From Corella eumyota (taxonomy: Eukaryota > Chordata > Ascidiacea > Phlebobranchia > Corellidae): DNA of 64,000 nt. The notes under the pieces were generated by a model that did no database searches, was not told where the DNA came from, and saw only the letters and a program-made list of their open reading frames with translations. Positions 1 through 17,270 of the stretch are shown in pieces (position 1 is the first letter of the stretch; the number at the start of each line of letters is the position of its first letter). Made by a program: the position numbers and the translations under genes. The stretch is from positions 3,100,001 to 3,164,000 of the forward strand of contig OY720099.1 of NCBI GenBank assembly GCA_963082875.1. Direction: 5' to 3'.

Positions 1-64
1 TTGACCGTTTCACCTTCGACTGTTAGCAGCAAATCGAAACAGTTTTGATAGCTTTGTCATCGAG

Positions 65-71
65 TGACTCA
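65..71 (+). promoter_or_regulatory. AP-1 (TRE) consensus site in the jun leader/promoter
   Basis: The sequence reads TGACTCA, a perfect 7-bp AP-1 site, 185 bases before the jun start codon. AP-1 autoregulation of jun through such a site is established in vertebrates. Use of this copy is inferred from position only. Confidence 0.5.
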
Positions 72-255
72 CTGCTCGTTCTATCAGCCGAAGACAAGCA
101 GAAAGGAAGAGACTCTCCCACTCCTTCTCTCACTCCCGCTCCTCTTTGTTTCTTTCAACGCGCGTTGGGAGCGAACAAAGTACTGCCATTGTTTTGAGAC
201 CAAGCTTCGGCCGCATATTTTATACCTACACTGCAGTATACGTACTGACGCAGTT

Positions 256-1524
256 ATGGAAGTAGCGTTTTATCACGACGACCCGACTAGTAGAATACCG
301 CTCGCATACGATCCACAGTCTTCGCCAGGCTCGGTAGATAGCATAAACAGTACAGACGCCGGCCCCGTATCGGCCATAGCAGCGGTACCACCGGCCTACC
401 GTCAGCAGTATAATTCAGAATTTAACAAATCTGTTGCTTTGAAGGCAATGAACCTACCGTTAAAAGGTGGAAATTTAGCTTACCAGCAGATCCAGCAGCA
501 CAACAACTTAGGTTCAAACGTTGATTTAAGACAAGGTACTTTGCCTAGTGGCGGCGTTATTACCACCAACCCCAGCGTAGTATCGTCGGGTTCGTTTCAA
601 CATACCGGAGTAATAACCAACTCGTACGCCCAGCAGCAGCAAGGTCAAGTCTCAAGTTCGAATACCAACAATTTAAGCGTCACGATACCTGACTACACTG
701 TGGCTAACAACAACAACACTCTGTCGACGCCAGACTTAGTGAACATGCTTAAAGCCGGCTCGCCCGACTTTGGCCAGAACACCCAGTCGACAATCCAACA
801 CAACACACCCTTTTTCCCGCGCAACGTTACACAAGAGCAAGAAATGTACGCGCAAGGTTTTGTTCGTGAACTTGAAAGGTTAAAAGCCCACGAAGGCAGT
901 GACCCCGATTTATCTCACAGTCCTCATTCTGAAAGTGGAAATACCGAAGTTTCGCAATGTTCGGTTATTACGTCAGGAATGAACATAGCCCAACAACAGC
1001 AACAACAACACCCCCAACATCACCCCCATCACCCACACCAGCGACCCCACCAACAGCACTACGCATCCCCTGACTCCTATTTTCACGAGGGGCCTTCCAG
1101 TAGTGGGTTTGCAGTATCTACAATCCACCACATGGGTAACCCGGGGTTACACAACCCCAACCAACCCATGGGAATGTCCCCTCACGGCCACATGGTTGGT
1201 TTGAAAGAAGAGCAGCCACAAACCGTGCCTGTACTTACGAACTCTCCCCCCGTTTCTCCCATCAATATGGAGCACCAAGAAGTGATTAAAACGGAGCGAA
1301 AGCGGATGCGCAACAGGCTTGCCGCTAGCAAATGTCGCAAGCGTAAGCTGGAAAGGATATCGCGCCTCGAAGAAAAAGTCAACAACCTTAAAAATCAAAA
1401 TTTAGAACTGTCAACCAACGCCAATTTACTTCGTCAACAGGTCTCCGAATTAAAGTCAAAAGTGATGGCGCACGTCAACTCGGGCTGCCAGCTGATGATG
1501 ACCCAACAACAGGTCGCATTTTGA
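256..1524 (+). CDS. jun: Jun family bZIP transcription factor (AP-1 subunit)
   Basis: An intronless 422-residue protein that should act in the nucleus as the Jun subunit of AP-1, binding TGACTCA-type sites as a homodimer or with Fos. The C-terminal bZIP is unmistakable: the basic region at about residues 347-364 contains [16 protein letters not shown], followed by a leucine zipper to about 406. The N-terminal half holds the transactivation region, with proline-directed sites STPDL (Thr158) and GSPDF (Ser169) that match the JNK-phosphorylated sites of vertebrate c-Jun, and a conserved block around [19 protein letters not shown] Gln/His-rich low-complexity tract lies at about 246-268. The frame stays open upstream to base 64, but without an ATG. 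The start at 256 (MEVAFYHDD) resembles the METTFYDD of c-Jun, so it is preferred. Lack of introns matches vertebrate jun genes. Very likely correct. Confidence 0.97.
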   Translation: MEVAFYHDDPTSRIPLAYDPQSSPGSVDSINSTDAGPVSAIAAVPPAYRQQYNSEFNKSVALKAMNLPLKGGNLAYQQIQQHNNLGSNVDLRQGTLPSGGVITTNPSVVSSGSFQHTGVITNSYAQQQQGQVSSSNTNNLSVTIPDYTVANNNNTLSTPDLVNMLKAGSPDFGQNTQSTIQHNTPFFPRNVTQEQEMYAQGFVRELERLKAHEGSDPDLSHSPHSESGNTEVSQCSVITSGMNIAQQQQQQHPQHHPHHPHQRPHQQHYASPDSYFHEGPSSSGFAVSTIHHMGNPGLHNPNQPMGMSPHGHMVGLKEEQPQTVPVLTNSPPVSPINMEHQEVIKTERKRMRNRLAASKCRKRKLERISRLEEKVNNLKNQNLELSTNANLLRQQVSELKSKVMAHVNSGCQLMMTQQQVAF

Positions 1525-1647
1525 GAAGCCTAACTAGTTCAAGGTTTTATCAATACATAAAATTGTTGGCAAAGGTCAAGGGGCTCGACTGAGTGGTTGT
1601 TAAAGAGACGATGAAATTAATTGCTGACACTGTTCCAAAACACTTTT

Positions 1648-1659
1648 ATTTATTTATTT
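1648..1659 (+). promoter_or_regulatory. AU-rich element in the jun 3' UTR
   Basis: Overlapping ATTTA pentamers (ATTTATTTATTT) lie about 120 bases after the jun stop codon. Such elements destabilise immediate-early transcripts, including vertebrate jun and fos. Function here is inferred. Confidence 0.45.
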
Positions 1660-2918
1660 CTTTATCAAATTTTTTGCTGTGTTCGCGCGCTGCTTTTTAA
1701 ACCAATTTACATGGACGAACAAATTTTCTTAAAAAACAAGACTTTTTTAAATGTACCACACTTTTTAAGTTATTTGCACGTCACGAAAATTCTGTTTTAC
1801 TATTTGTTCTTTTTATTTTTAATTTAATTTGTGCCTTTTTTCAAAAGCTTTTATTGCCTTTTAGTACCACTGCACCCAATGACTTTAAGTCATTTTACAC
1901 CGAACTAGTGGAGATGTTATTTATTTTTTTGTTTGTTCTCATATATATATCATTTTCAAGTGTTTATTTTATTTAATTTCGACACTAAATCTATCCTTTT
2001 AACAACTAGGCATGACCAGACAAATTGATTTTACTATATCTGATTGCACTACTTCTTTTTATGCATTATTTTATGTTCTACTCCGTGAATTGAATAGAAA
2101 AATTATCAATCACAAAAATTTTAGTCTTTTTATTTTGATTTTTCAGTTACAGTTAATTTAATTTCAGTTAATAAGCTAGTTAAAAGCCCTAAGCATGGAC
2201 AAAAAAGTGTGGTGCATTTTTTCTAAGTTAACACCCAAAAGCATAAAATATACATAATAAGTTAGATGGCCTAAGGCTAATAATAAACTGCATTTACGTC
2301 GGTAAGATTAACCTGCTGACGCAAGTCTTTTAATAAAGTTTTAAAACCATTTGACAAAACACAACAGTCCCTTTGTATTTTAAATGTATATTTGTATGTA
2401 CCCAATACATTATACGCAAATTGGAAGCAAGGCATATGCGTTCATGTTAGAATAAGCTTCCAAAAACCATGTAAATTAACATAATATATTGGCCTATACA
2501 CATGCACTGCGATAGTAGCAGTATGGTAATTTTAACTGATAACTGTATCCGGCTTAGTACCGAATGTTCCATATTTCGACCTCATATAATATCCGGTGTT
2601 GTTGTGACATAACAGTAACATGTCAGCTCGCCAAAGCAACTAAGTTGTTGCATTAAGCCTGTACTTTGTATACACACAAAATATTATGGTTGTCGGTTTT
2701 CAAGCCGTATTTGTTTACTATTTGAATATTGTCGATACTGAGAAATGGTATATCGATTATGGTTTGTTATTCAAAAATAAAGCAACCCTATTCTAAAGTT
2801 TAATTTTAGCTTATATTTACCAAGCCATTTTCGATTTTTTTGTGTTTACCCATTTTATTCATTAATTTTCGATTTTGAATTGTGCCTAAGCTTTTCAAAA
2901 TGCCAAACAACTTTTCCA

Positions 2919-2933
2919 CCGGAAGTGACGTCA
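2919..2933 (+). promoter_or_regulatory. Composite ETS + CRE site
   Basis: CCGGAAGTGACGTCA: an ETS core CCGGAAGT overlapping by one base a perfect CRE palindrome TGACGTCA. It lies 1.4 kb after jun and 1.8 kb before the next start codon. This arrangement is typical of active promoters or enhancers in animals. Which gene it serves is unknown. Confidence 0.45.
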
Positions 2934-4701
2934 GCTCTTTTAAATCGACTATAGTTTCCTAGTATCACAAGATTATTGTCATGTCGTTTATTTAAATGCT
3001 TTAAATAGTGATTTATATTTGTCATTTTTTATGTTGTTAGTACCTAATACAATTTTGATTAAACAGTGTTATACTTTGTTGTTTTGTACTTTGTTTTATA
3101 TCTTATTCTATAAACGTTTTATACTTCTTACTGTCTTGATAACTATACTATAAATTAATTAAATGTGTAAACCTACTTGTTAATAAAATTTAAACTTAAA
3201 TTCTGAGTATTTTGACATTAAATAAATCTATCGATTAAATCGTTAGCAGCCAAATCACATCTTCCAAATGACATTTAAATATTAAGCAAAATATAGTGAA
3301 TCAAGGTTTTGGTGATAAAATCTATAGAAATCATAAATTATTAAGAGTTTAGAAATAGCAATGATATATGCACATTAAGAATATGTCGTGTTTTAACATT
3401 AAGTGGTTAATCTTCTGACATGTGCCATTTCAAGCCTGTTTTAGCTGCAAATGTAGCAGAAAAAGCAAGTCCAAGACTGTTAAACTAATGTTTTTAATTA
3501 ATCTTGGCTGATCTAGTCATGACATATCAGCCTAATGTTTTGCCAAATCTATTGTTTACACTTAAGACGAAATAACAAACAATCGTGATCTAAAAAGGGA
3601 TGTGTGTTCAGTAATTCTAACTTTCCAGCACGTTTTGAAACTTTATTGATTGTTTAAGTTTCTCTTATAAGTTAATAAAGCGATATTTTGGACCTGTTGA
3701 TTTGTAGGTAGGAGCTCTTTTTTACGTCATAAAGCATCAAATTGTCAAAACATCCGGCTGTACACACACACAAAACTAGTAACGTAAAGTTTTGCCTCTG
3801 CTTGCTTATTCATAAGTCACGTGTTTTTACAATAACGTGGTCACTGTGTTTTGTTTTGCTACTTACGAAAAACAACACAAATGTCATAATTAAAATAAAT
3901 TTAATGTACTGTGTGGGGAACGAAATAACAGTTGATCACTATCATGAAAAATGGAAGTCCAAGTAAATAAATTGTGGGATTTTATGCTAATCAATAAACC
4001 TTTGTTTGTAAATGTAAATATACACGCTGCTAAAAAAATTATTTTTCTTTTATAGCTTATATTTTTTCCAATATATTTAAATTTTTTTTATCACTCGTTC
4101 TTGAATAAGTCATAAATTAAAAAAATTGGCATATCAATTTTGTGAAAAATACTTTTTCCTTTTCCCTTTAAAGTAAAGGGTTTTAAATATTATTAAGTAA
4201 TGGTGTAAAACTGTGATGTGTGAGGGATTCGTGACGTGTAATTTAAAATGTATCAAAAATACTATATTGCATAAAATTTAACCTCTTACCCCCCCAGTTT
4301 TCTCGCCTTGCTATATATTTTTACCGGTGGTTGGCGTACTTGATCAATGACTTTCAAAAACAGCATATTGGGGGAAGTACCGCACAGCGATTAAAAACAA
4401 ATAAACAGGCTAAACGTGTGTCGTAGTAAAGTCGTATCGATTTATTAAACTATATGTAAGTGTTGTTTGCAGTAAAAGACCAAATCTCATTATACTTTGC
4501 ATTAAAATAAACTGGACTTTGAAAGATTGATGAATTCTACGAAATCTGCTGATTAAAATTTACGTAAATTGTAACGTTATTATAATTATCCAATATAACT
4601 GCACTGCGTACGTCAGGCACGTTGTATCGCACGACTGGTTTTACGCGCATGTAAATAAGTAGTTAAATTTGGTTTGGTGCCTAGGGCTTGAAGCAATTCT
4701 A

Positions 4702-10081
<5,380 letters not shown>

Positions 10082-10731
10082 TTTTAATTTTAAATTTTGA
10101 AAGTCGTAAAGTTTCAATTTTAGAATATTTTTAAAAATAGGTTTAGTTTTGTAAATTTTTTATGTTTTCTTTTTCTATAACACTTGGTTTAAATTTGTTT
10201 ATTTTAAAGGACTGTTTGCAATATTTTATTTTATTGTTTTTATATTTAAAAACGTTTCAAAAAGTATATTCATATTTTTGTGTATTTTTTTAAGTTAAAA
10301 TATATTTATGCAACAGGTATATATTTATATAGTACTTAAAAATACTACATAAAATATGCTTAAATAATATAGTGTTCATTTTTAAATACAATCTGCTGAT
10401 TTAGTAAAATATATTTTATTATATATAGGTGTACTATAGCACAATCATTTAATAGCTTTTATTTTTGTATTGTATATGTTCCAATTTTTGTTTAAATTGA
10501 TAATTTGTTAAGTATGTAATGTTTTTAATGTGTTTTATTATACTGGCAGATCCATATATATTTTATGCAAAAAGCAAAATTTTGTACACTTTCATTCATC
10601 GTAAAAGCTTACCAAAATTTACAAAAAAAAGGTATTTTTGCTTTCTAAAAAAAATAATTTTCGTTGTTGACATTTTAGGGACTTAATTTTGTAAGTTACT
10701 TTTAAAAAAAAATAAAAAAATTCAGTTTATT
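10082..10731. other. Convergent 3' intergenic region
   Basis: AT-rich spacer between the convergent thioesterase gene (+) and SEA-domain gene (-). It should hold the 3' UTR of the thioesterase. No further gene seen. Confidence 0.6.
10726..10731 (-). promoter_or_regulatory. Poly(A) signal directly after a stop codon
   Basis: On the minus strand the TGA stop of the SEA-domain gene is followed without a gap by AATAAA. If used, the 3' UTR would be only a few tens of bases. Confidence 0.45.
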
Positions 10732-11554
10732 TCACGTAATATTAGTTAAAGATAACACTTGAGCACCGCTTATAGTTACATTTCTACCAGTATTCAATTT
10801 CAAGACAGCATTTCTTATTTCTGAGGTACTGTATATCATTGACCCCACGCCGAATACAACTATTGTACTTTCATTTCGAAATGAGTAAATAGTTACGTTA
10901 AGGTTTTGGTTAGATGTTGCAGCACTGTTAACTTCAGGTAGCTGATTTGTTAAAAAGTTGGTAATCTAAAAACATAATAATTTATTTTGTAAACAGAAAT
11001 ACTAGAAGTCAATAAATCGGAATTCGCATGTTAAATTTTTAATAACTACATTTTTTAAAGAGCTATATTATCGGTAAGTAAGTGGCCTTAATATTTTTAA
11101 ATAAAAAAAGTGGTGCTGTTATTGGTAACTAAATTAACTAAAAATACTGATATTCAAGTTAGTTAGAATAATGTTAATTTTTCTTACATCTGTTTTAACA
11201 TTTTGTTCTTCTTGTATGTAAATTTCACTTGTTGAATTTAAAAGCTCAGCTTCAAACGGTTTATCATATTTAAGTTTAAACTTTTCTAAAAAAAGAAAAA
11301 AAATGTTTTTATTTTTTAATATACTAATTATTAGATTTATTTTTACCTTTTTTATTTTCTTCAGTCATAGTTGAAACGAAAGAGACGGTCACAACAATAG
11401 TAAATACAATACATCCACCGCCTATTAGAGCCATGATTATATGGTTTCTATATTTCGAGCAGTTTAAGTTGTGGATTATAGCTACCACGCTGGGGACTTT
11501 GTGTCCTACATTCCTTAGCCTTGTGCTAGGTGCTTGAAATATTTTAGGCCCCAT
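10732..11554 (-). CDS. Small type II membrane protein with a SEA-like domain
   Basis: Three exons on the minus strand (11554-11347, 11285-11188, 10965-10732) give 179 residues. A cytoplasmic N-terminus of about 38 residues is followed by a hydrophobic span near residues 39-63 (IIMALIGGGCIVFTIVVTVS), so the C-terminus should face outside. The ectodomain (FKLKYDKPFEAELLNSTSEIY ... VTIYSFRNESTIVVFGV) has the pattern of a SEA domain, as found near the membrane in mucins and type II transmembrane proteases. Several N-x-S/T sites fit an exposed domain. The usual G-SVVV autocleavage sequence is replaced by NESTIVV, so self-cleavage is doubtful. The protein ends with the SEA domain and no protease or other domain follows. 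The SEA call rests on by-eye pattern only. Its neighbour upstream is the coiled-coil gene on the same strand, 373 bases away. Confidence 0.7.
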
Positions 11555-11927
11555 TTTTAATATCTTTTTAACTTATGCCTATGCTTACAATTTTCTTATT
11601 TGGGATTTTTTTAATGAAAATGTATTTTGAAAAGCGTCATAATTGAATGAACTGTTACGAAATACACTATATTGTAAGATAAATTTCCATATAATAGAAA
11701 TAAATTTTCATATAACAATAAAATATTAGGGGTGTCGTTGAAATTTAGTACAACATTTTTAAACAGCAATTTTGACTAGTTACTTAGAATACTATTAATC
11801 AAAAAATCGGTGGTCGTAATATGGTCGCAATACAAGTAATGTTGCACACCATAATCTGTAATTTTAAAGCTCTATTTTGATAGTTTTATCAAAAAAAAAT
11901 GTTGTTAATAAGGTATAGTTTTTTGGT
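11555..11927. other. Short tandem-gene spacer
   Basis: AT-rich spacer between two minus-strand genes. It should carry the 3' UTR of the coiled-coil gene and the promoter of the SEA-domain gene. No clear motif seen. Confidence 0.5.
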
Positions 11928-14900
11928 TTAACTTTTGGTCGATGGTGTTTCACTGCTGTCTTTTGAGGTTGAAACTTTAGTTTTCGGTGTTTCAGAAGGT
12001 TTATTAGATACAGAATTAACCGCTTTCTTTTCAGGTTTAACTTGTGTCTTTTCTTTAGCGGAATTACTGTTACCAGTATTGTCGTTGTTGACATTTTTGG
12101 TTTTACTCGATGACGCGGTTTTTGACTTGGTGACGTCACTATTACCATTGTTTTCAGTATGTTTTGAGTTTGAAGTTTCTGATTTCTTTAAATTAGAACT
12201 GTTTGAGGTATAGGTATTTGATTGGGTTTTAGATTTTGAATCACCTGCGCCATTTACTGTTTTGCTAGACTCTGAGGTAGTCCCGTTAACCTTACTAGCA
12301 CCAGTTAAGGACGATTTACGGGCAGTGCTAGTTGGTTTTTCACCAGGAACCTGTCTTGGTGTCCGGGGCTGAGATTTTACACTGCCACCGGATCGACTGG
12401 TACGAGACTGCGAACGTTCGTCAGCCTCTATTTCGTGATGATGGTAATGTGAATTGCTGGTATTCAAGGAGGAGACTGATTTGACTAACACGTGTCTACC
12501 ACTAGCACAACGTTGTACCTTGATTTCTTTTTTTTCTGGCATTTTCTTTGAATTAGGTTTGCCTCTGTAAATTAAAAGAAGCAAAATTAGACCCTAAGAA
12601 AGCAAAAAACAAAAATTGTAACCAAATTGCGCATATTCAATTTTTATAACGTAACCCATTTAAATATATGTTTAATATTTACTTAGATTCCATTAATCCT
12701 TTGTAATACTCCATTTGTTCGGTTATTTTGCGCAATTTAGTTTCCATTGCATCTCTTTCACGAGAGACCAAACGAATGTGCTCTTCTTCCTTTTTGCTCT
12801 TCCGTTCTCTCTTATTAATTTCTCTCCCTTTTATGTTAACTTGCTTTTTAAGTTCATCCACCTAAATCATTTTAAGTAAATATTGGTTAAAAATGTTACA
12901 TGTAAATTTGTGTAGCCTACAGTTTACTGGTTGACTATTTACAAACCTCTTGTGATAAAGATTTCAGTTTTGCAGTAACAGTATGCAGCTCAGTTTGTGA
13001 TGCGGACAAATTTTCTTCAGCCATTCTCAATGCTTCGTAAACATCCTATAATTAAATTTATATTAATTTTTGTATAGTAATGTCAGCCTTGGCAAACTAT
13101 AATTCTTCCTAAATTAACTTACTTTGTCCTGATGATCATCAGTCTGCGTTCCTTTACGGACTGTAACTTTGTCCATGGACTTTATTTTTGATTCTAGTTT
13201 AACAATTTTTCGTTTCATTTCTTGGTGAAGCTTGTTAGCTTTTTTGGCGTTCTGTTGTATCTGATAATAAATATATTTAAATTATGACAATATTTTTTAA
13301 AATTTGTATCATAAACGTTTAACTTTTAAATTATTTTAAGATGTGTTGTACTAGAAAAAGTGGATTTAATTTACTTGATAATTTCCCTGTCGCAAAGTAT
13401 CGTGATCTTCTTTCAAGGATTTATGTTTTTGATGTAATTCTTGTAGTTTTTGTTGCAGTTCAAACTCCTTGAAAACGTATCTGGTAAAATAAAAGATAAA
13501 TTAGTTCTTAGTTATTTAATAAACTTTGATTCGGTTAAGTCAATGTTTTTAATTTATTTTAAACACTGTTTAGGAAAAAAAGAAAAAGGCAAAATGTAAT
13601 ATTACTTGTCTTTTTCTTTACTCATTCTCTCCTTTTCCTGCTCCAATTTCTTGTATTGCTCTTTTATGTCCTGGATAATCTTATGTTGCGATTCCCGTTC
13701 AGTTTGAATGTCTTGATGTTCTGACCGTAACATTTTCCATTCGACAACCAGTTTGTCGGTTTGTAAATGACTGAGCGAGTCGAACTTGACTACTTCATTG
13801 TATAGCTGTAAAATATAAATGGCCTTAATATTTTTCTGTGTTCATTGCAACATTAAATTACTAATGATCCATTATTGAAACTAATAGCTCTATAAATCAT
13901 CTTTTAAATTATTATTAAACTATTGAACAAAGCTGTGTATTTACTATTAACAGTTCGTCGCAAAGTTGTCTATGTGGTGGAAACTTGGATTGTGATGAAT
14001 CATCTTCTGATAACTATAATTACAAGGTTTACTTTTAAACAACAGTAAAGTTATATTTAAATTTTATTCAGATACGACAAGTTGTATTATTTACGTTATC
14101 GCAGGACATCGAGTTCTGGTGCGTTAAGTTGTTTCCTTCAGACGACATTGCATCCTGAATAGTGATCTCAACATTTCTTTGTTCATCATTTTCACCCGCG
14201 TCTTTTTTCTTCTCTGAATTCTCACCATTCTCCTCCAGGTCATCTTCCTCCTCATCCTCTTCAACGGCGGGAACTCTACCCCAGTGCCCATCCTCCCTTA
14301 CCTCTTCCTTGGTATTCTCCGGCGGATCAGAAACACTTTGCTTATCTCGCTTAACCAGAGGAGAGCTCTTTTCTGCTTTACTTCGTTTGATATCAGGTGA
14401 TGCCTTCGTAGTTTGTGTATTATCCTGTTTAGTTTTACCTTCCTTGTGCTTACTTCCTCCCTCGCTTCCCTTTTTAACAACTTTATCTCCACTTTTATGT
14501 GGTTTGTTTTTTTCAGCTGTAAATTATAATTGATATCAAATGTCAAAATTCAACTAGCTTAATATGCTTTAGTGTTAAATAGCTACTTAATGTTTTACTT
14601 GTAGGTGGTGCCGCTTCTTCCATCTTCTTTGTAGTTGTTGGAGAAGCCGCGGGAAGTGTTTCTGAAGGTGGGACCGGAGTTGGAGTCTTTCTAGGACTTC
14701 TATAATTTAACCAACATTTATTGTAAGAAGAGCTGCTTACAATTATTAGGGCCAACATTTTGACAATTATACAATACTACAACTAAAATTAATAATACCT
14801 TTGTCCACTTGCATTGCTTGCGGTTTCATTTGCCTCGCTGGCAGCAAGTTGGCTGCGATACGCTTCCAGTCTCTTCTTCTCTTTTTCCACCCTCTCTGCT

Positions 14901-16113
14901 TCCTGTATCGTTCTAGCAGCTTCTTCCAGAAGAGGATCTTCCTTGTCATCCTTTTTCTTCGGACCCTTTTTAGTTTTTCTATAAAAACAAATCCCACTTT
15001 GTTATAGATGATTAAAAAATAGAAAAATCAGTCAAAATAGGCACATTAACAGCCTTTAGTTTTTGTCTTTTTTTTAATTTAAACTTGCCCTTGATTTTGC
15101 GTTGTTCCATTTGCCGTGGGTGTATTATTAGTTTGTGCGGGCGCCGGTGTTACTTCCCTTTTTTTAGTCATCTGAGCTCTGAGTTTGTTTTTCATATTAG
15201 AAGCACCACCACGTGCATTCTGTTGTCTTGGCGACGCGCCGTAGTGAACGTTTTTACGATCTTGAACTTGAGGGTGCTGTGCCAGTTGTTCCTGTTCATT
15301 AGTGTATATCATTTAAAATACAAGAAAAAAGCTGTAAAATGTGTTTAATTTATATGATGTATAACATTCATAAGATTTAGGGCGTGTTGATGGGCCTATG
15401 GAATTTTTAGTTATACCTTATATATACCTTAGCGTGGCTTTAAAAGTTTGTTTAGTGTGTGCTAGCCCTGTGATTATAAGATATCAGATTCTTCGAGTAA
15501 GTGTATAGTCCACTTAATAAACTGATACACGCAACAATAGAATGTGCGTAATAGGATAATAGCCAATTGTATTATGTGTTGCGCAACAACTTCACAATGT
15601 CCGAAACGAATTTATTGAATTTCTAATAACTAACTCTGGATAATAAACCTTAGTAATAAACACTGTAGTCTTAAAAATTAGACTTTTTAGGATTATTTTT
15701 TTACTTGTCTTATTCTTTCTTGCTCTTCTTGCAATTTGACTTGCTCTTCGTGAACTTTGGCGAGTTCAAAAAGGGCGCCAAACGCTCTCTTTCCTTCAGG
15801 GGCGACCAAAAACCCAAGCAAGGCAACGCGTTTTTCGTAATCGGTTTCCCATTCCTGTAACAAAACAATATAAATGAAATGTTAACTATAAAAGCTCATC
15901 AAGTTAAATGGTTACAACTTTGGCTGACAGGCCATGCAAAATAATTGACTTTGTCATTTAAATAGAATGTATTACCCTCATATCGTCTAGTACTTCTTTG
16001 CTCATCATTTTAGTTTGTCGAAGTCTTTGTAAAACCCGATCTACGCCTAATTCCTGCACCAAATTCATTATATTCTCCAACTTCTCCTGCTTTTGTTTAG
16101 AAAGTCGAACCAT
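11928..16113 (-). CDS. Unrecognised long coiled-coil protein
   Basis: Thirteen minus-strand exons give 873 residues: 16113-15976, 15854-15705, 15291-15089, 14978-14799, 14699-14599, 14516-14095, 14013-13945, 13805-13606, 13480-13375, 13260-13123, 13045-12947, 12861-12683, 12564-11928. An N-terminal conserved-looking block (residues 1-96; QELGVDRVLQRLRQTK, EWETDYEKRVALLGFL, EGKRAFGALFELAKVH) is followed by a low-complexity charged region with an acidic run (VEEDEEEDDLEEN). A long coiled coil spans about 420-662, and a Ser/Thr/Lys-rich tail of about 210 residues ends the protein. The intron after exon 3 must use a GC donor to keep the frame. I do not recognise the family; a cytoskeletal, ciliary or centrosomal role is possible but is only a guess from the coiled coil. 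It is divergent from the PI3K regulatory gene, with 1.16 kb between starts. Confidence 0.8.
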
Positions 16114-17270
16114 GACTACGAATTAGGAAGTTATTCAACAAAAATATTTAACCAAAACCGTTGATTTTAAAAGCTTTTTTACTTTTTTAAATCACGTTTA
16201 GTCTAAACAAAAGGTAAACACCTGTTAACAAAAAATAACAAAAGCTTGTTTGATATAATGTTAAACTACCATCATAAAACTTACTTTAATTAGTCAAGTC
16301 TAACTTTGATTAGTTATTCAACTGTAAATATTTCGATGACACAGCACTGTCTAATAAGCCACTACCTTTCATCTTTTTAGGCCACAACATATATCTCCTT
16401 TATCCGACTGTTTTCTAGTTTACTCGTACGAAATCAGATACTACGGCTTATTAAAAGAAAAAGAAATACTCTGCCTTCCTAAATGTATCACGAATATGTT
16501 TGTCAATTTAGTCTGCTGGTTTAGTACAAGGTTCTTTGTTAACATTTCCATGTTTTGTACACGCGACGGAATGCTACAGTATCAGGTTTCAAATCGAATA
16601 TTTAAGCATCTTGTTTCAATGACTTGTTATATATTACTTGGTTATTAGGCTAATTAAAGTATTGTATCAATTTAAAAGAAATTTTTTTGTAGTATTTTTG
16701 TGTATTTTGTTATTATAACTTGTAAAATAAATTTTAAGAGTTTCATTTTCTAAATTAACCCGATATTCGACTTTTGGTAATTTTCTTGAGAAATGGTATA
16801 AAAAATGACCAATCATTGTCTGGTTTACAACATTAATTTTTATAAATTTTACCGTTTTAAGATAATTAATATTGGGAATAGAAATAAAAATCAGCACAAC
16901 GGTTGTTAAAATGCCCTAGAGAGGATAAGTCAAAAAATAAAATGCATGACTGTAGGCAGTCAGTCAAAAACTCTGTTTCTTTACTCTGCATCAACCAGGA
17001 TATAAAACGCCTGCAAATAAAAAAGATTAATTAAGGGGTTATTTTTAAAGATTTTAGCGCACATTTTTAAATATAGACAATAACTTAGTATACTTATTGT
17101 GTTAAGGTTAGATTTAAAGTAATATGTCAACCCGTGTTACGATTATTTAGTAACTTTATTTAAATTTTGATTGGCGTTTGACAAAGGAAAAAATTCAAAA
17201 ACCAAACCAACAGACCAACATCACAATAAAATTATTTTTTTAATTCAATGTTCTCGTGAATAAAGTAATA
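16114..17270. other. Divergent intergenic region (probable shared promoter area)
   Basis: AT-rich sequence between two divergent genes. No coding exon, repeat or strong motif was recognised. The open frame at 16667-16897 (-) has no coding character. Confidence 0.5.

Larger units (their letters stand above)
1525..4701. other. jun 3' region and intergenic stretch
   Basis: AT-rich with no convincing coding exon. The first part is presumably the jun 3' UTR. AATAAA hexamers occur near 2282, 2332 and 2776. An AU-rich element and an ETS/CRE composite site are listed separately. The short open frames at 1621-1827 and 3742-3966 show no coding character. Confidence 0.6.

Noticed and set aside
64-255. 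N-terminal extension of Jun by 64 residues
   Set aside because: The frame is open but begins at GTG with no ATG before 256, and the extension does not resemble Jun. Taken as leader sequence.
14162-14533. Plus-strand open frame rich in Ser
   Set aside because: It is the antisense shadow of exon 6 of the minus-strand coiled-coil gene, which has the better protein and proper splice sites.
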